The notes under the pieces are model-generated. The model was not told the origin of the DNA and searched no databases. It saw only the letters and a list, made by a program, of their open reading frames with translations. 64,000 bases of DNA from CAWBFD01 sp963788115 (GTDB taxonomy: Bacteria > Actinomycetota > Thermoleophilia > Solirubrobacterales > 70-9): positions 1,364,001 to 1,428,000 of the forward strand of contig CAWBFD010000004.1 of assembly GCA_963788115.1 (NCBI GenBank), written 5' to 3'. This document shows positions 1 through 8,545 of the stretch, one piece after another; position 1 is the first letter of the stretch; each line of letters starts with the position of its first letter. The translations under genes and the position numbers were made by a program.

Positions 1-178
1 CGCTGAGGATCGCCCAGCAGTAGCGATAGAGCTCCTGGTGGTAACGGCGGAAGATCGCCTCGAAGGCGGCCGTGTGTCCACGCGCGGCCAGCTGCGTGAG
101 CTGCCGATCGCCGAGCAGCCGCACGGCCGCCCCGCGCGGCAGCGGCACCGTTTCCGCGACCGTCTCGCCCGTGGACAT
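1..178 (-). CDS. ECF-type RNA polymerase sigma factor, N-terminal part (cut by window edge)
   Basis: The minus strand reads from an ATG at 176-178 to the window edge without a stop, giving 59 codons. Residues about 38-59 read AAFEAIFRRYHQELYRYCW, which is the start of sigma-70 region 2 (core RNA polymerase binding), so this is the N-terminus of an ECF or SigJ-like sigma factor. Only the first part is visible, so the -10/-35 recognition regions, any C-terminal domain and any anti-sigma partner cannot be judged. The 284 bp between its start and the next gene hold no other gene that I can see and probably contain its promoter. Confidence in the family rests on this one region 2 segment. Confidence 0.7.
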   Translation of the reverse strand, partial: MSTGETVAETVPLPRGAAVRLLGDRQLTQLAARGHTAAFEAIFRRYHQELYRYCWAILS

Positions 179-462
179 CGATTGGGATTATGCGCATTTC
201 TGACACTTCGGCAACCCTCGTGGAAGAAACGCGGAACGGGCGCCGATGTCAGGGGAGCTCAGGGCATGACGGGTCCTGCACTAGGCCTCTTCACCCGAGC
301 GAAACACCGAGGCGCTCGCCCGCGCCTAGCCTTTCGTTCAGTTCCGCCGCTCAGTGCGAGCGGGCGGTCCGTGCTCTCCTCCTCGTGCCGGGGAAGGGGT
401 CCTTGATGTCTAGGACCCTTTCTCCCCACGCGGAGGGAAGAACGGCCGCCTCGGGGTTGACG

Positions 463-2039
463 TCACGAGGTGGCCGCCTCCGGCAACCGGCCTGTTTCGG
501 GCTGGCGCTGCGGCTCCCGGGACTCCACCGGCTCGCGCTCGATCTCGCGCTCTCGGACCAGCCACAGGGCCAGGACTGCGCCGGCGAAGCTGAGCAGCGC
601 GCCGATCATCAGCACGTCGTTGAGCCCGGTGACGAACCCTTGCCCGGCCGCATCCGAGACCAGGTGCCGGGCCTGCGGTGGAACCGCGACGAGGGCCTGG
701 TCCAGGTTGCCCGAGGAGGCGGCCTCGACGAGCTGGCGCGGGCGCTCCCCAGTTGCAGCCGGAGTTCCGGCCGCCAGCTCGCTGACCTTGTCCGCGCCGC
801 GCCCAACGAAGATCGCGCCCAAGGCCGCGATGCCGACGGCGACGCCGACCTGCCGGAACGTGTCGTTGATCCCGGCGGCCATGCCGCTCTGCTCCTTCGG
901 CACGACGCTCAAGGCGACGTCGGCGATGACCGGATTCAGGAAGCCGACGCCCGCGCCCGCCACCAGGAAACCACCTAGCAAGGTCGTCCACTCGTCCCCG
1001 GTCTCGATGCCGGACATCAGGACCAGGCCGAGCCCGGCCACCGCCAGCGAGGCGCTCATGATCAGCCGCGCCGGAACCCGGGACAGGAGTGCCCCCGCGA
1101 TCGGGGCCGCGATGAAGCTCGCGACCGTGATCGGCAGGTAACGCACCCCCGTCTCGAGCGGCGAGTACCCGAGATAGTTCTGCAGGTAGAGCGTCAGGTA
1201 AAGGAACAGCGCGAAGAGGGAGCCGGAGATCGCGAAGGCGGCGAGCTGCACGCCCGTGAAGGCGCGTCGCCTGAACAGTCCCAGCGGGAGCATCGGCTCT
1301 GCGACTCGCCCCTCGATCGCCACGAACCCGGCCAGCAGGACCGAGGAACCGGCGAAGAGCGCCAGGATCAGGGTGCTGCCCCAGCCCTCGTCGTTTCCGC
1401 GAACGAGCGCCAGGACGAGCAGGAAGAGCGCGCCGCTGAACGTCGCGACCCCCGCCCAGTCGATACGCGTCGCGTTCGGGTCGCGGCTCTCACGCAGCTT
1501 CAGATAGGTGACCGCGATCGCGGCGAGGCCGATCGGGACGTTGAGGTAGAAGATCGACTCCCATCCGAGTCCGTCGGTGAGCGCCCCACCCACGAGTGGA
1601 CCGATCGCGACCGCGATCCCGATCGTCGCGCCGTAGATCCCCATCGCCGTGCCGCGCTCGCGGCCGGGGGGAACTCCTGTGCGACGAGCGCCAGGGAGAC
1701 CGCGAACATCACGGCCCCGCCGACGCCCTGAAGCGCGCGCGCAAGATTGAGGAAGGTGGGATCGGGCGCCAGCGCGCACAGCAGCGAGGCGACCGAGAAG
1801 ATCGCCAGCCCAGCGGCAAACAGCCGCCGGCGCCCGAGTCTGTCGGCGAGCGATCCCGCTGTCAGCACGAGCGCGGCGAGGGTCAGGGCGTACGCGTCGA
1901 CGACCCACTGGAGGTCAGTGAAGCTCGCGCCGAGGTCCTCGCGGATCGACGGCAAAGCTACGTTGACGACGGTGATGTCGAGCAGAAGCATGAAGGTCGC
2001 CACCGAGACGGCGATCAGGGTCCACCACTTGCGTTCCAT
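463..2039 (-). pseudogene. DHA2-family MFS drug:H+ antiporter, one frameshift
   Basis: Reconstructed product of about 525 aa, the normal size for 14-TM EmrB/QacA-type exporters that pump drugs out across the inner membrane using the proton gradient. The N-terminal frame carries the DHA2 signature LDITVVNVALP (residues 20-30) in helix 1 and MFS motif A DRLGRR (66-71). The C-terminal frame carries the remaining hydrophobic helices. The two frames join at a run of six G (plus strand, 1666-1671). One extra base there restores EFPPGRERGTAMG, so a base has been lost from a homopolymer. It could be an assembly error or a real lesion; if real, the protein is truncated at about 179 aa. No TetR/MarR regulator is adjacent. 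Confidence 0.85.
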
Positions 2040-2129
2040 TGGAAGTCGTTCTCCTTGTCACACGGGCCGGAATGGCTTCGTCATTGGTATGACGGAACGC
2101 GACGAAGAGATGTGACCGATGCACCACGG

Positions 2130-2591
2130 CTAATCCGAGACGTCGAGCTCCCAGTGGTTGCACCGGAGGCGACTGCCCCTGAACTCGAAGTCACGCTCCT
2201 CGCTCTTCGAGAAGCCGAACTTCCGGCAGAGGGCGTTCGAGGGTGCGTTCGAGACCGCGGGAAAGGCGTGGACGCGAGTGAAACGCGGCTCCGAGCGGGC
2301 GCGCGACAGGATCAGGTCGAGCGCGCGGGTGGCGATCCCGCGCCCCTGGAACGCGGGGAGCACCATCCACCCGATCTCGTGGCTCTCGTTCCCGCTCGGG
2401 CCCGTCTCCCAAATCCCGATCGTTCCCGCCACCGGGCCCGATGGATCCGGGACGATCTTGAACCACCAGTCGCCGTTCGCGATCCCCGCGAGCCTCTTTC
2501 GATGAAGCTCGGGGACGTCCGTTTTGTCGAGCGGCCCGCCCAGCTCACGCATCATCTCGGGGTCGCACTCGATCTCCGCGGTCAGCGCCAT
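2130..2591 (-). CDS. GNAT-family N-acetyltransferase
   Basis: A 153-aa protein with the GNAT fold, transferring an acetyl group from acetyl-CoA to an unknown amine. The acetyl-CoA loop is visible as VLPAFQGRGIATRAL (about 77-91), preceded by the beta-strand HEIGWM, and SNALCRKFGF forms the C-terminal part. The ATG at 2591 is probably not the true N-terminus: the same frame continues upstream as YLPAIELQTYTDGD, which looks like the first strand of the fold, but there is no ATG, GTG or TTG before the in-frame stop. A rare start codon or a further indel is possible. The gene follows the phosphodiesterase gene on the same strand after about 80 bp. Confidence 0.8.
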   Translation of the reverse strand: MALTAEIECDPEMMRELGGPLDKTDVPELHRKRLAGIANGDWWFKIVPDPSGPVAGTIGIWETGPSGNESHEIGWMVLPAFQGRGIATRALDLILSRARSEPRFTRVHAFPAVSNAPSNALCRKFGFSKSEERDFEFRGSRLRCNHWELDVSD

Positions 2592-2672
2592 GTCGCCGTC
2601 GGTGTAGGTCTGGAGCTCGATGGCCGGAAGATACCCACGCGGGACGAGGGAGCGCAGGGGCGCCGCCGTGGC

Positions 2673-3795
2673 CTATCGCGCTTCGAGCGCCGTGTCCGGG
2701 TTATCCGAGAACAGGCCGTCCACGCCCAATCCGAAGAACTGCTCGTACTCGGCGAGCGCATCGCCGTAGGCGGCCGGATCGGCCGAGGAGCGCAACTCGA
2801 GCGGCAGGAACTCGTTCTCGTTGCGGAACGTGTACGGGTGCACGAGGAGCCCGGCCGCGTGGGCATCATCGACGAACGAGGTCGGCTCCAACGAGGTCCC
2901 GGTCGCGTCGCGCGGCACGATGTAGTCCTTCGACGGCCCCACCCCGTCGGCGTAGCGGGAGATCTGCCGAAGGCCGGTGGGCGTCGCGAGGTCGCCGTAG
3001 GTCCGCGGGTCACCGCTCTCCACGAAGTCGAACGGCCGGGCGCCGCGCGCGCCGAAGAGCTGGACGAGCTGGACGTCGAGCTCCCGGTCGAGCTGCCTCA
3101 GGTTTGCGGTCTCGAACGACTGCACGAACACGGGGTCGCGGCGGCCGTCGAGATGGTTTCGCTCGAGGACCCGCTCCAGCGGCGGCTCGAGCGGCAGGCC
3201 GATCGAGCGGAAATAGCGTCGGGTGCTTCGTCTCCGGATAGATCCCGATGGGGCGATCGAGCTCGCGCGAGAGGTGCCCGACGAGGTCGATCACCTCCTG
3301 CAGCGTCGGGATCTCGTAGCGCCCGTCATAGATCGTGTTTCGCTGGCGGAGTTGCGGGATGCGCTCCTTGGCCCGCAGCGTCTTGAGCTCGGCAAGCGTG
3401 AAGTCCTCGGTGAACCAACCGGTGATGCTGACGCCGTCGATCACCTTGGTGGTCCTACGGTCGGCGAACTCCGGATGAGAGGCGACATCGGTCGTGGCCG
3501 AGATCTCGTTCTCGTGGCGAGCGATGAGCACGCCGTCCCTGGTCGCGACGAGGTCCGGCTCGACGTAGTCGGCGCCCATGCGAGCGCCAAGCTCGTATGC
3601 CGCGAGCGTGTGCTCGGGTCTGTAGCCGGAGGCGCCGCGATGCGCGATCACTATCGGCCCCGCGGGCTCGCCGTGGTTCGCCCGGTCGCCATCGCCGCGG
3701 TCCGACCCCGAGGAGCCGACCGTGACCCCGGCGGCGAGGAGGGCGATCAGGAGGGTGGAGGCAATCAGCAGCGGGGGGAGGCGCTTGAGGATCAC
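2673..3795 (-). pseudogene. Secreted glycerophosphodiester phosphodiesterase, one frameshift
   Basis: Hydrolyses glycerophosphodiesters to glycerol-3-phosphate and an alcohol. The GTG-started N-terminal frame has a hydrophobic signal or anchor (residues 8-27), suggesting action outside the membrane. It then carries the GDPD signature: HRGASG (52-57), E61, the metal-binding E79/D81 pair, and H94. The C-terminal frame starts around FVQSFETANLRQLD and ends with DGLFSDNPDTA, the usual barrel-closing segment. The frames join near 3217, where removing one base gives PTYFRSIGLPLEPP, so the sequence carries one extra base (length 1123 = 3n+1). Reconstructed length is about 373 aa, normal for the family. 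It is an assembly error or a true lesion. Confidence 0.85.
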
Positions 3796-3897
3796 GGCGG
3801 GTACTCAAGCGACGGGTCCCGCGCGCCGTGTGAACCGGGCGTAACGCCCCCGTGAAGGAGCGGTGAACCTGGGCCTCCGCGACGGGGGTCGGCTCCC

Positions 3898-4719
3898 TCA
3901 GACGCCGGCGTCGCGCAGGAAGCCGACGATCTCGCGCGCGCAGAGGCTCGGCTCGTCGGCGTAGACGAAGTGACCGGCGCCGTCGAGCACCACGAGCTTG
4001 GCGCCCGGGATCTCGCGCTTGAAGCGATGGGCGCCCGCGACCGGCGCGAACACGTCGTTCTCTCCCCAGAGCAGGAGGGTGGGGACGCCCAGCCGCCCCA
4101 GCTTGCCCTCGTAGGGCGCAAGCTTCGCGAAGTCGCCGGAGCGGTAGAGCTCGAGGATCCCCCTTCGGCCGGCCTCGGTCTCGAATGTCTTCCAGTACTC
4201 GTCCCGCGCGCGCGTCTCGTAGCGGCGCGACACCGCGCCCAGCATCTGGCCGAGGCCCTCCTTCGTGAGCGACTCGACCAGCTTCTCGCCCTCGCCCTCG
4301 GTCCGAAGCGCCCGCGCCATCCCGTGCCACTTGCCGTCCCGGAAGAAGCCCGTGTTCGAGATCACCAGCGCGGCCACGGCATCGGGATGCTCGCAGGCCC
4401 ATCTCAGTCCGATCAGGCCGCCCCAGTCGTGGACGATCAGGACGGCGCGCTCGACGCCCAGCGCCCGGCGGAAGCGCTCGACCGCCTCGACCTGACGCTC
4501 CCAGGTGCCGGGTGGATCGGGCGAGGAGTCGCCGAAGCCCGGCAGGTCCGGCGCGATCGCGCGACGTCCCGAGCCCGCCAGCGCCCCGAGCACGCGCTGC
4601 CACATGTACGAGGTCTCCGGGAAGCCGTGGAGGCAGAGGGCGGGGGGGAGGGTGCTCGGCTCGGTCGGAACTGCCTCGCGGTACGCGATGCCGTCCACGG
4701 TCAGCTGCCCCGCGCCCAT
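3898..4719 (-). CDS. Alpha/beta hydrolase, epoxide hydrolase / haloalkane dehalogenase type
   Basis: A 273-aa cytosolic hydrolase when started at the ATG at 4719; an in-frame ATG at 4770 adds 17 residues unlike the family. HGFPE (31-35) forms the oxyanion region. The nucleophile elbow VHDWGG has Asp (residue 98) rather than Ser, which points to the epoxide hydrolase/haloalkane dehalogenase branch. The C-terminal WGENDVF and GAGHF supply the acid and the catalytic His. The substrate cannot be read from sequence. It is a single gene between the phosphodiesterase and the membrane-protein pair, on the same strand. Confidence 0.85.
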   Translation of the reverse strand: MGAGQLTVDGIAYREAVPTEPSTLPPALCLHGFPETSYMWQRVLGALAGSGRRAIAPDLPGFGDSSPDPPGTWERQVEAVERFRRALGVERAVLIVHDWGGLIGLRWACEHPDAVAALVISNTGFFRDGKWHGMARALRTEGEGEKLVESLTKEGLGQMLGAVSRRYETRARDEYWKTFETEAGRRGILELYRSGDFAKLAPYEGKLGRLGVPTLLLWGENDVFAPVAGAHRFKREIPGAKLVVLDGAGHFVYADEPSLCAREIVGFLRDAGV

Positions 4720-4794
4720 GGCTCGGACCCTATCCGCAGACACGGGCGTTTGCGCACCCTGGCACGCCAACCCCGACTCCGGGCGGAACGGCCC

Positions 4795-5976
4795 TCAGGA
4801 TGGCCGCGCGTCAGGGAACTCGCGGACGACCTGTCGGCGAAGCGCCTCGAAGCCGATCACCGCGAGCACGATCAGGAGCAACGAGGGGATCAATCGCTTG
4901 GTGGCCTCGGTGGGGCCCCACCAGAAGATCAGGATCAGGAGCACCGCCAAGGCGGCGTAGGCGATGTAGGGCTGGCTCATGTAGGGCGCGATCGCCCGGC
5001 GGGCGGAGGTGGCCCAGGAGGTCGGCCCGGCGAACCAGGCCCCGAGGATCAGCACGATCCCGTAGGCGAGTCCTGCCTGCCCGATCGCCACCAGCTGCGA
5101 GGTTCCTATCGTCCAAGTCGCATTCGCCGCGGGCTCGGCCGCCGCGGTGGTGGTCAGCGAGTCCACCACCGCATTGCCGGCGAGCTTGTGCCCTAACAGC
5201 ACCAGGGCCCCGACCACGAGCAGGGCGATCCCCGTCGCCCGCGCAGTCTCTCGGCGACGGCCGCGCGCCAGGTAGATCGCAAGCGCGAACAGGACGATCG
5301 CGATCGCGGCGAGGAGCCACACGAGCGTCTTGAGGATGCGAACACCGGTCTGCGCGGCCTCGAGCTGGTCGGCCTTGAGGATCTCCAGCTGAGCCGCATT
5401 GGCTGGCAGCTTGTCGGCGAGGTTGGCGCCGACCCCGACCTCCTCCCCGATGCTGCCGACGATCGTTCCCAGGTCGAGCGTGACGTCTCCGTCCTGCGCC
5501 GCGTCGCCGTCGTCGATCACGGCGAGCAGCTTCTCGTGGGCGGCGCGGTTGGCCTCCTCCCAGAGCGACTGGACCGCCGGTCTTGAGAGTGCCTCCTCCG
5601 CGGTCCTCAGCGCCAGCTCTCGCAGGGCGCCCGCGGCGGGGCCGGCGAGCCCCTGGAGCTCGGGAGGCAGGATCTGGGCGACCCTCGCCTCTACGTCGAC
5701 ATTGGCATAGAGCTCGGTGACGATGAAGTTCGCGAGCGCGACTTCGATGTCGTCGTCCTCGAGCAGCTCGCTCGAGGTCTCGACCCAGGTGTCGGTCTCG
5801 AGCGCCTGGCGCTTGACCCAGATCGCGAATGCCGCGAGGAAGAGGAGGATCGACGCGATCACGATCAGGATCGTCGGGACGAGGCGACCCCGATCGGCTC
5901 CGCCGGCCCTCTTCTCGTCGCCGCGGCCGGCTTCGGAGTCGCTCACTCGGTCTTCATCCTGTCCCCGCTCGGACAT
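4795..5976 (-). CDS. Integral membrane protein of unknown function
   Basis: 393 aa with a charged N-terminus, a first membrane helix at about 33-50, a long soluble loop of about 150 residues rich in Glu/Ala, then four to five helices in the C-terminal half. There are no catalytic motifs that I recognise. Proteins of this layout are common in actinobacteria as conserved hypothetical membrane proteins. It lies 7 bp downstream of the HdeD-like gene and is almost certainly cotranscribed with it. The soluble loop between helix 1 and helix 2 is probably outside the cytoplasm given the Arg/Lys around helix 1, but that orientation is inference. Confidence 0.75.
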   Translation of the reverse strand: MSERGQDEDRVSDSEAGRGDEKRAGGADRGRLVPTILIVIASILLFLAAFAIWVKRQALETDTWVETSSELLEDDDIEVALANFIVTELYANVDVEARVAQILPPELQGLAGPAAGALRELALRTAEEALSRPAVQSLWEEANRAAHEKLLAVIDDGDAAQDGDVTLDLGTIVGSIGEEVGVGANLADKLPANAAQLEILKADQLEAAQTGVRILKTLVWLLAAIAIVLFALAIYLARGRRRETARATGIALLVVGALVLLGHKLAGNAVVDSLTTTAAAEPAANATWTIGTSQLVAIGQAGLAYGIVLILGAWFAGPTSWATSARRAIAPYMSQPYIAYAALAVLLILIFWWGPTEATKRLIPSLLLIVLAVIGFEALRRQVVREFPDARPS

Positions 5977-5983
5977 CGCCGCG

Positions 5984-6559
5984 TCAGACCAGCTCGTCGA
6001 GCTTCCTGATCTGGAACGCGCGGACGATGTCGGTGACGCCCTGCATCAGCGCCCAGATCCCGGCGAAGACCAGCAGGACATACGCCTTGTCGATGAAGAA
6101 CTGGCCCCCGGTCCAAAACGCGAGGATGATCATCAGGATCCCCGCGAGCAGGACCACCCACCAGAGCTCGTTCGCCTCGCGGGCGATGAACGCCTGGACG
6201 ATCCAGAACACGCCGACGATCAGGAACAGGAACCCGAGGATGTCGGCGAGCGCCGCGAACGTGTTCTCGGGGCTGATCAGGGCGATCACCCCGGCGATCA
6301 CGAAGAGCACGCCGAAGATGGCGTAGAGCCACCCGAGGCGCTCGGCGAGGGCCGCGAAGGCAAACGTCTGAACGCCGGTCAGCAGGAACATGATCCCGAC
6401 GAGCACGCCGACGGTCGTGATCGAGGCCTGGTCGAACTGAAGGATGACGACCGCGATGATCACCCAGGCGATCCCGCTCACCAGCCAGAGCCACCAGTGC
6501 CTGGAGACTCCTCGGACCGCCTCGCGTGCAGCCCCTTCAGGCGACGTACCAGCTTCCAT
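5984..6559 (-). CDS. HdeD family membrane protein (DUF308)
   Basis: 191 aa with six predicted membrane helices arranged as repeated pairs, each pair with the DUF308 pattern of Gly-rich helices (for example VGVLVGIMFLLTG and LGFLFLIVGVFWI). The family is named after the Escherichia coli acid-resistance membrane protein HdeD; its biochemical role is unknown, and in actinobacteria the copies are often linked to stress genes. The gene starts at an ATG at 6557-6559 and is followed after 7 bp by the larger membrane protein, so the two form an operon. Confidence 0.85.
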   Translation of the reverse strand: MEAGTSPEGAAREAVRGVSRHWWLWLVSGIAWVIIAVVILQFDQASITTVGVLVGIMFLLTGVQTFAFAALAERLGWLYAIFGVLFVIAGVIALISPENTFAALADILGFLFLIVGVFWIVQAFIAREANELWWVVLLAGILMIILAFWTGGQFFIDKAYVLLVFAGIWALMQGVTDIVRAFQIRKLDELV

Positions 6560-6665
6560 CTGCGTCTCCCCTAGGTCGGTTGGCGCGGATTGTCGCCCAT
6601 GGGGCGGACGGCCGCGGCGAGCCGTACGCTCGTGGGCGGTCTCGACCGACCATTCAAGTGCGGTA

Positions 6666-6962
6666 TCAGCTTGCCGGCTCGGCGTGCACGATCACCGGGC
6701 GGCCAGCCCGCTCCTGCCAGCGCGAGCGGATGGTGACCTCGCCGTCGCCCGAGTAGCGAATCGTTGCCACCGTTTCCGAGTCGCCGAAATCGACGTTCCG
6801 CACCTCGGCCGCCGTGACTGGTTGCGGCAGCACGTTCTGGACGATGTGCGGCACGCCCGGTCGCAGATCCTCGGAGAAATCAGCAGCGATCTCGTCCATG
6901 TCGCCGCGGACAACCGCATCCGCGTGCTCGTCGATGTGATCGCGGGTCTGCGCCTCGTCCAT
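6666..6962 (-). CDS. Small NTF2/SnoaL-like protein
   Basis: 98 aa, ATG start. The pattern HADAVVRGDMDEIAADFSEDL followed by alternating beta segments (VRNVDFGDSETVATIRYSG, EVTIRSRWQER) matches the helix-then-sheet cone fold of NTF2-like proteins. It is shorter than the usual 120-140 aa. No catalytic residues can be assigned, and the function may be ligand binding. It stands alone between the HdeD gene and the tRNA-Cys region. Confidence 0.6.
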   Translation of the reverse strand: MDEAQTRDHIDEHADAVVRGDMDEIAADFSEDLRPGVPHIVQNVLPQPVTAAEVRNVDFGDSETVATIRYSGDGEVTIRSRWQERAGRPVIVHAEPAS

Positions 6963-7059
6963 CGCTATTCCTCCGCTCTGGGGTTCACCTGTCGAGTGAT
7001 GCTCTCACATCCTCGGCAGCGAGCCTCAAGGGCCGCTGGGACCCCGTCTGCGTGGCTGA

Positions 7060-7218
7060 GCAGATAGGCACACGGACGCGGTCAGGCTCGCCGCCAACCT
7101 CTACGCGAAGGCTGTCAAGCGGCGGGCTAAGCTCTCCGGCGTGTACCTGGCCGAGTTCGATCGGGCGCTCGCGTCGGCTGCGCAGCCGAACGGGCACCAA
7201 GGGCACTGGCACCCGTAG
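7060..7218 (+). pseudogene. Possible C-terminal remnant of a tyrosine-recombinase integrase
   Basis: The 310 bp between 6963 and 7272 has no complete gene. One plus-strand frame, open from after a TGA at 7057-7059 to the TAG at 7216-7218 (52 aa), reads LYAKAVKRRAKLSG and then LAEFDRALASA. This resembles the tail of phage-type tyrosine recombinases, where the nucleophilic Tyr is followed by a basic helix. There is no start codon and no upstream domain, so it would be a dead remnant. It ends 55 bp before tRNA-Cys. The identification comes from memory of family tails only and needs a profile search. Confidence 0.3.
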
Positions 7219-7272
7219 CGAGGGCGGTCAACTCACCGACGTACACTCAGATATGGCTTAGACAAGCCATTC

Positions 7273-7343
7273 GGCGCCTTGGCGGAGTGGTTACGCAGCG
7301 GCCTGCAAAGCCGTTTACACCGGTTCGATTCCGGTAGGCGCCT
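7273..7343 (+). tRNA. tRNA-Cys (GCA)
   Basis: A complete 71-nt cloverleaf. The 7-bp acceptor stem GGCGCCT pairs with AGGCGCC, and the discriminator is T as expected for tRNA-Cys. The anticodon stem GCGGC/GCCGT closes a 7-nt loop CTGCAAA with anticodon GCA, and the T-arm ACCGG/CCGGT encloses TTCGATT. CCA is not encoded. Its 3' 42 nt recur exactly at 18663-18704. Confidence 0.95.
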
Positions 7344-7403
7344 CTCGGAGAAGCCCCTGCTAACGCGGTGGTTTTGCCTGTCTCGTCTACGTCGATCCTT
7401 CCC

Positions 7404-7991
7404 TCAGTCCTTAGCGGGCTCGTACACCTGAACGACCGCGCTCTTGAACGGTCTGATCTCGACCAGCCTGAGACGGGTCGGGGCAGAGAGGTCCTTGAAC
7501 AGGGGCTCGCCGTTCGCGACGGCGACCGGATGGGTGACCAGCCGATACTCGTCGATCAGCCCGAGCCGCGCGAGAGACTGTGCGAAGCTCGCGCCTCCCC
7601 AGGCGATCATGTCCTTGCCGGCCTCTCGCTTCAGGCCCGCGACCTCCTCGGCGAGGTCGCCGCGGGCAATCCGCGATTCCGGCCAGTCGGCGCGCTCGAT
7701 GCTGCTCGAGAACACCACCTTGGGGATCTCATTCATCGGTGCCGCGTAGTCGTGGGTCGAGGAAGGCCAGTACGAGGCCATCTCCTCGTACGTGACGCGG
7801 CCCATCAGGTGCGCGCCCGCCTCCCAAAGCCAGGCCACCTTGGTCCGCGTCAGCTCGGGATCCTCGGCCGCTAGGCCCGATCCGCCCTCCATCACCGGTG
7901 TCAGGCCGTCTGCGCTCGGAACAGCGACGAAGCCATCGAGTGAGATGCCCATCTGCAGAATCAGTTTTCGCGAGCCCTCGTTGGTTGTCAT
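7404..7991 (-). CDS. DHFR/RibD C-terminal-like reductase
   Basis: 195 aa, ATG start. The N-terminal strand LILQMGISLDGFVA and the segment HLMGRVTYEEMASYWP are the standard features of the RibD C-terminal/dihydrofolate-reductase-like superfamily. IAWGGASFAQSLARLGLIDEYRL is the nucleotide-binding Gly-Gly loop and the helix that follows. These are NADPH-dependent reductases, and the stand-alone actinobacterial members have no established substrate. Two shorter-linked relatives lie at 12249-12906 and 15387-16011, and this copy is the only one without a frameshift. It is the first gene after tRNA-Cys and is oriented toward it. Confidence 0.85.
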   Translation of the reverse strand: MTTNEGSRKLILQMGISLDGFVAVPSADGLTPVMEGGSGLAAEDPELTRTKVAWLWEAGAHLMGRVTYEEMASYWPSSTHDYAAPMNEIPKVVFSSSIERADWPESRIARGDLAEEVAGLKREAGKDMIAWGGASFAQSLARLGLIDEYRLVTHPVAVANGEPLFKDLSAPTRLRLVEIRPFKSAVVQVYEPAKD

Positions 7992-8042
7992 ATCCGCTCG
8001 GAGTCGGTGAGCGTGTCGTAGACCGCGAGATGTGCTGTTCCC

Positions 8043-8429
8043 TTACCCAACCGCGGTTGCCTCCAGCATGACGTGGAGCTGCGCTGGTAGTTGCGCGACG
8101 CCGAGCACGGAGGTCGCAAAGCGCGAGTCCCCGAAGCGGTCCGTGACTCTTGGGAAGAGCTTGAACAGCTCGTCGACGTCGGTGGTGTACGCGTTGAGCC
8201 GGACGATGTTGGCGAGGTTCATCTCGGCGGCGGCCACGACAGCCTCCAGATTGTCGAGGGCGAACTCGAGTTGCGCGGCCATGTCTCCCGGATGCTGGGG
8301 GTTACCGTCGGCGTCCACCGCGTCCTGTCCGCTGCAAACGAGCAGCCGCTGGTGCCCCTCGATGAGCTCTGCCTGATCGAATCCCAACTTGGTGGACCAC
8401 GACCAGGGGTTGATTGGCTTTCGTTCCAT
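8043..8429 (-). CDS. RidA/YjgF/UK114 family protein
   Basis: 128 aa, the normal size. RidA-type proteins hydrolyse reactive enamine/imine intermediates released by PLP enzymes and act as cytosolic trimers. Visible features are LLVCSGQDAVDADGN near residue 30-44 and the alpha-helical stretch QLEFALDNLEAVVAAAEM, followed by NIVRLNAYTTDV. The C-terminal strand has LPAQLHVMLEATAVG where classical RidA has an Arg-containing motif ending in E-(I/V)-x-A. The catalytic Arg is not obvious, so this may belong to a divergent RidA subgroup without imine deaminase activity. ATG at 8429, preceded by an AGGAGGAC ribosome site. Confidence 0.85.
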   Translation of the reverse strand: MERKPINPWSWSTKLGFDQAELIEGHQRLLVCSGQDAVDADGNPQHPGDMAAQLEFALDNLEAVVAAAEMNLANIVRLNAYTTDVDELFKLFPRVTDRFGDSRFATSVLGVAQLPAQLHVMLEATAVG

Positions 8430-8545
8430 GTCGTCCTCCTAACACCAACAGGTGGTCGTGGGTGAGCATTCCTCACACAGGTGAGACCGCAAGGCGAGCC
8501 GAAACTCATTCGTCCGCCGAGCGATCATCGGCTGACGCCGGCCGC

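Noticed and set aside
1596..3386. Long plus-strand frame opposite the drug exporter, acetyltransferase and phosphodiesterase genes
   Set aside because: It crosses three unrelated minus-strand genes and has no domain character.
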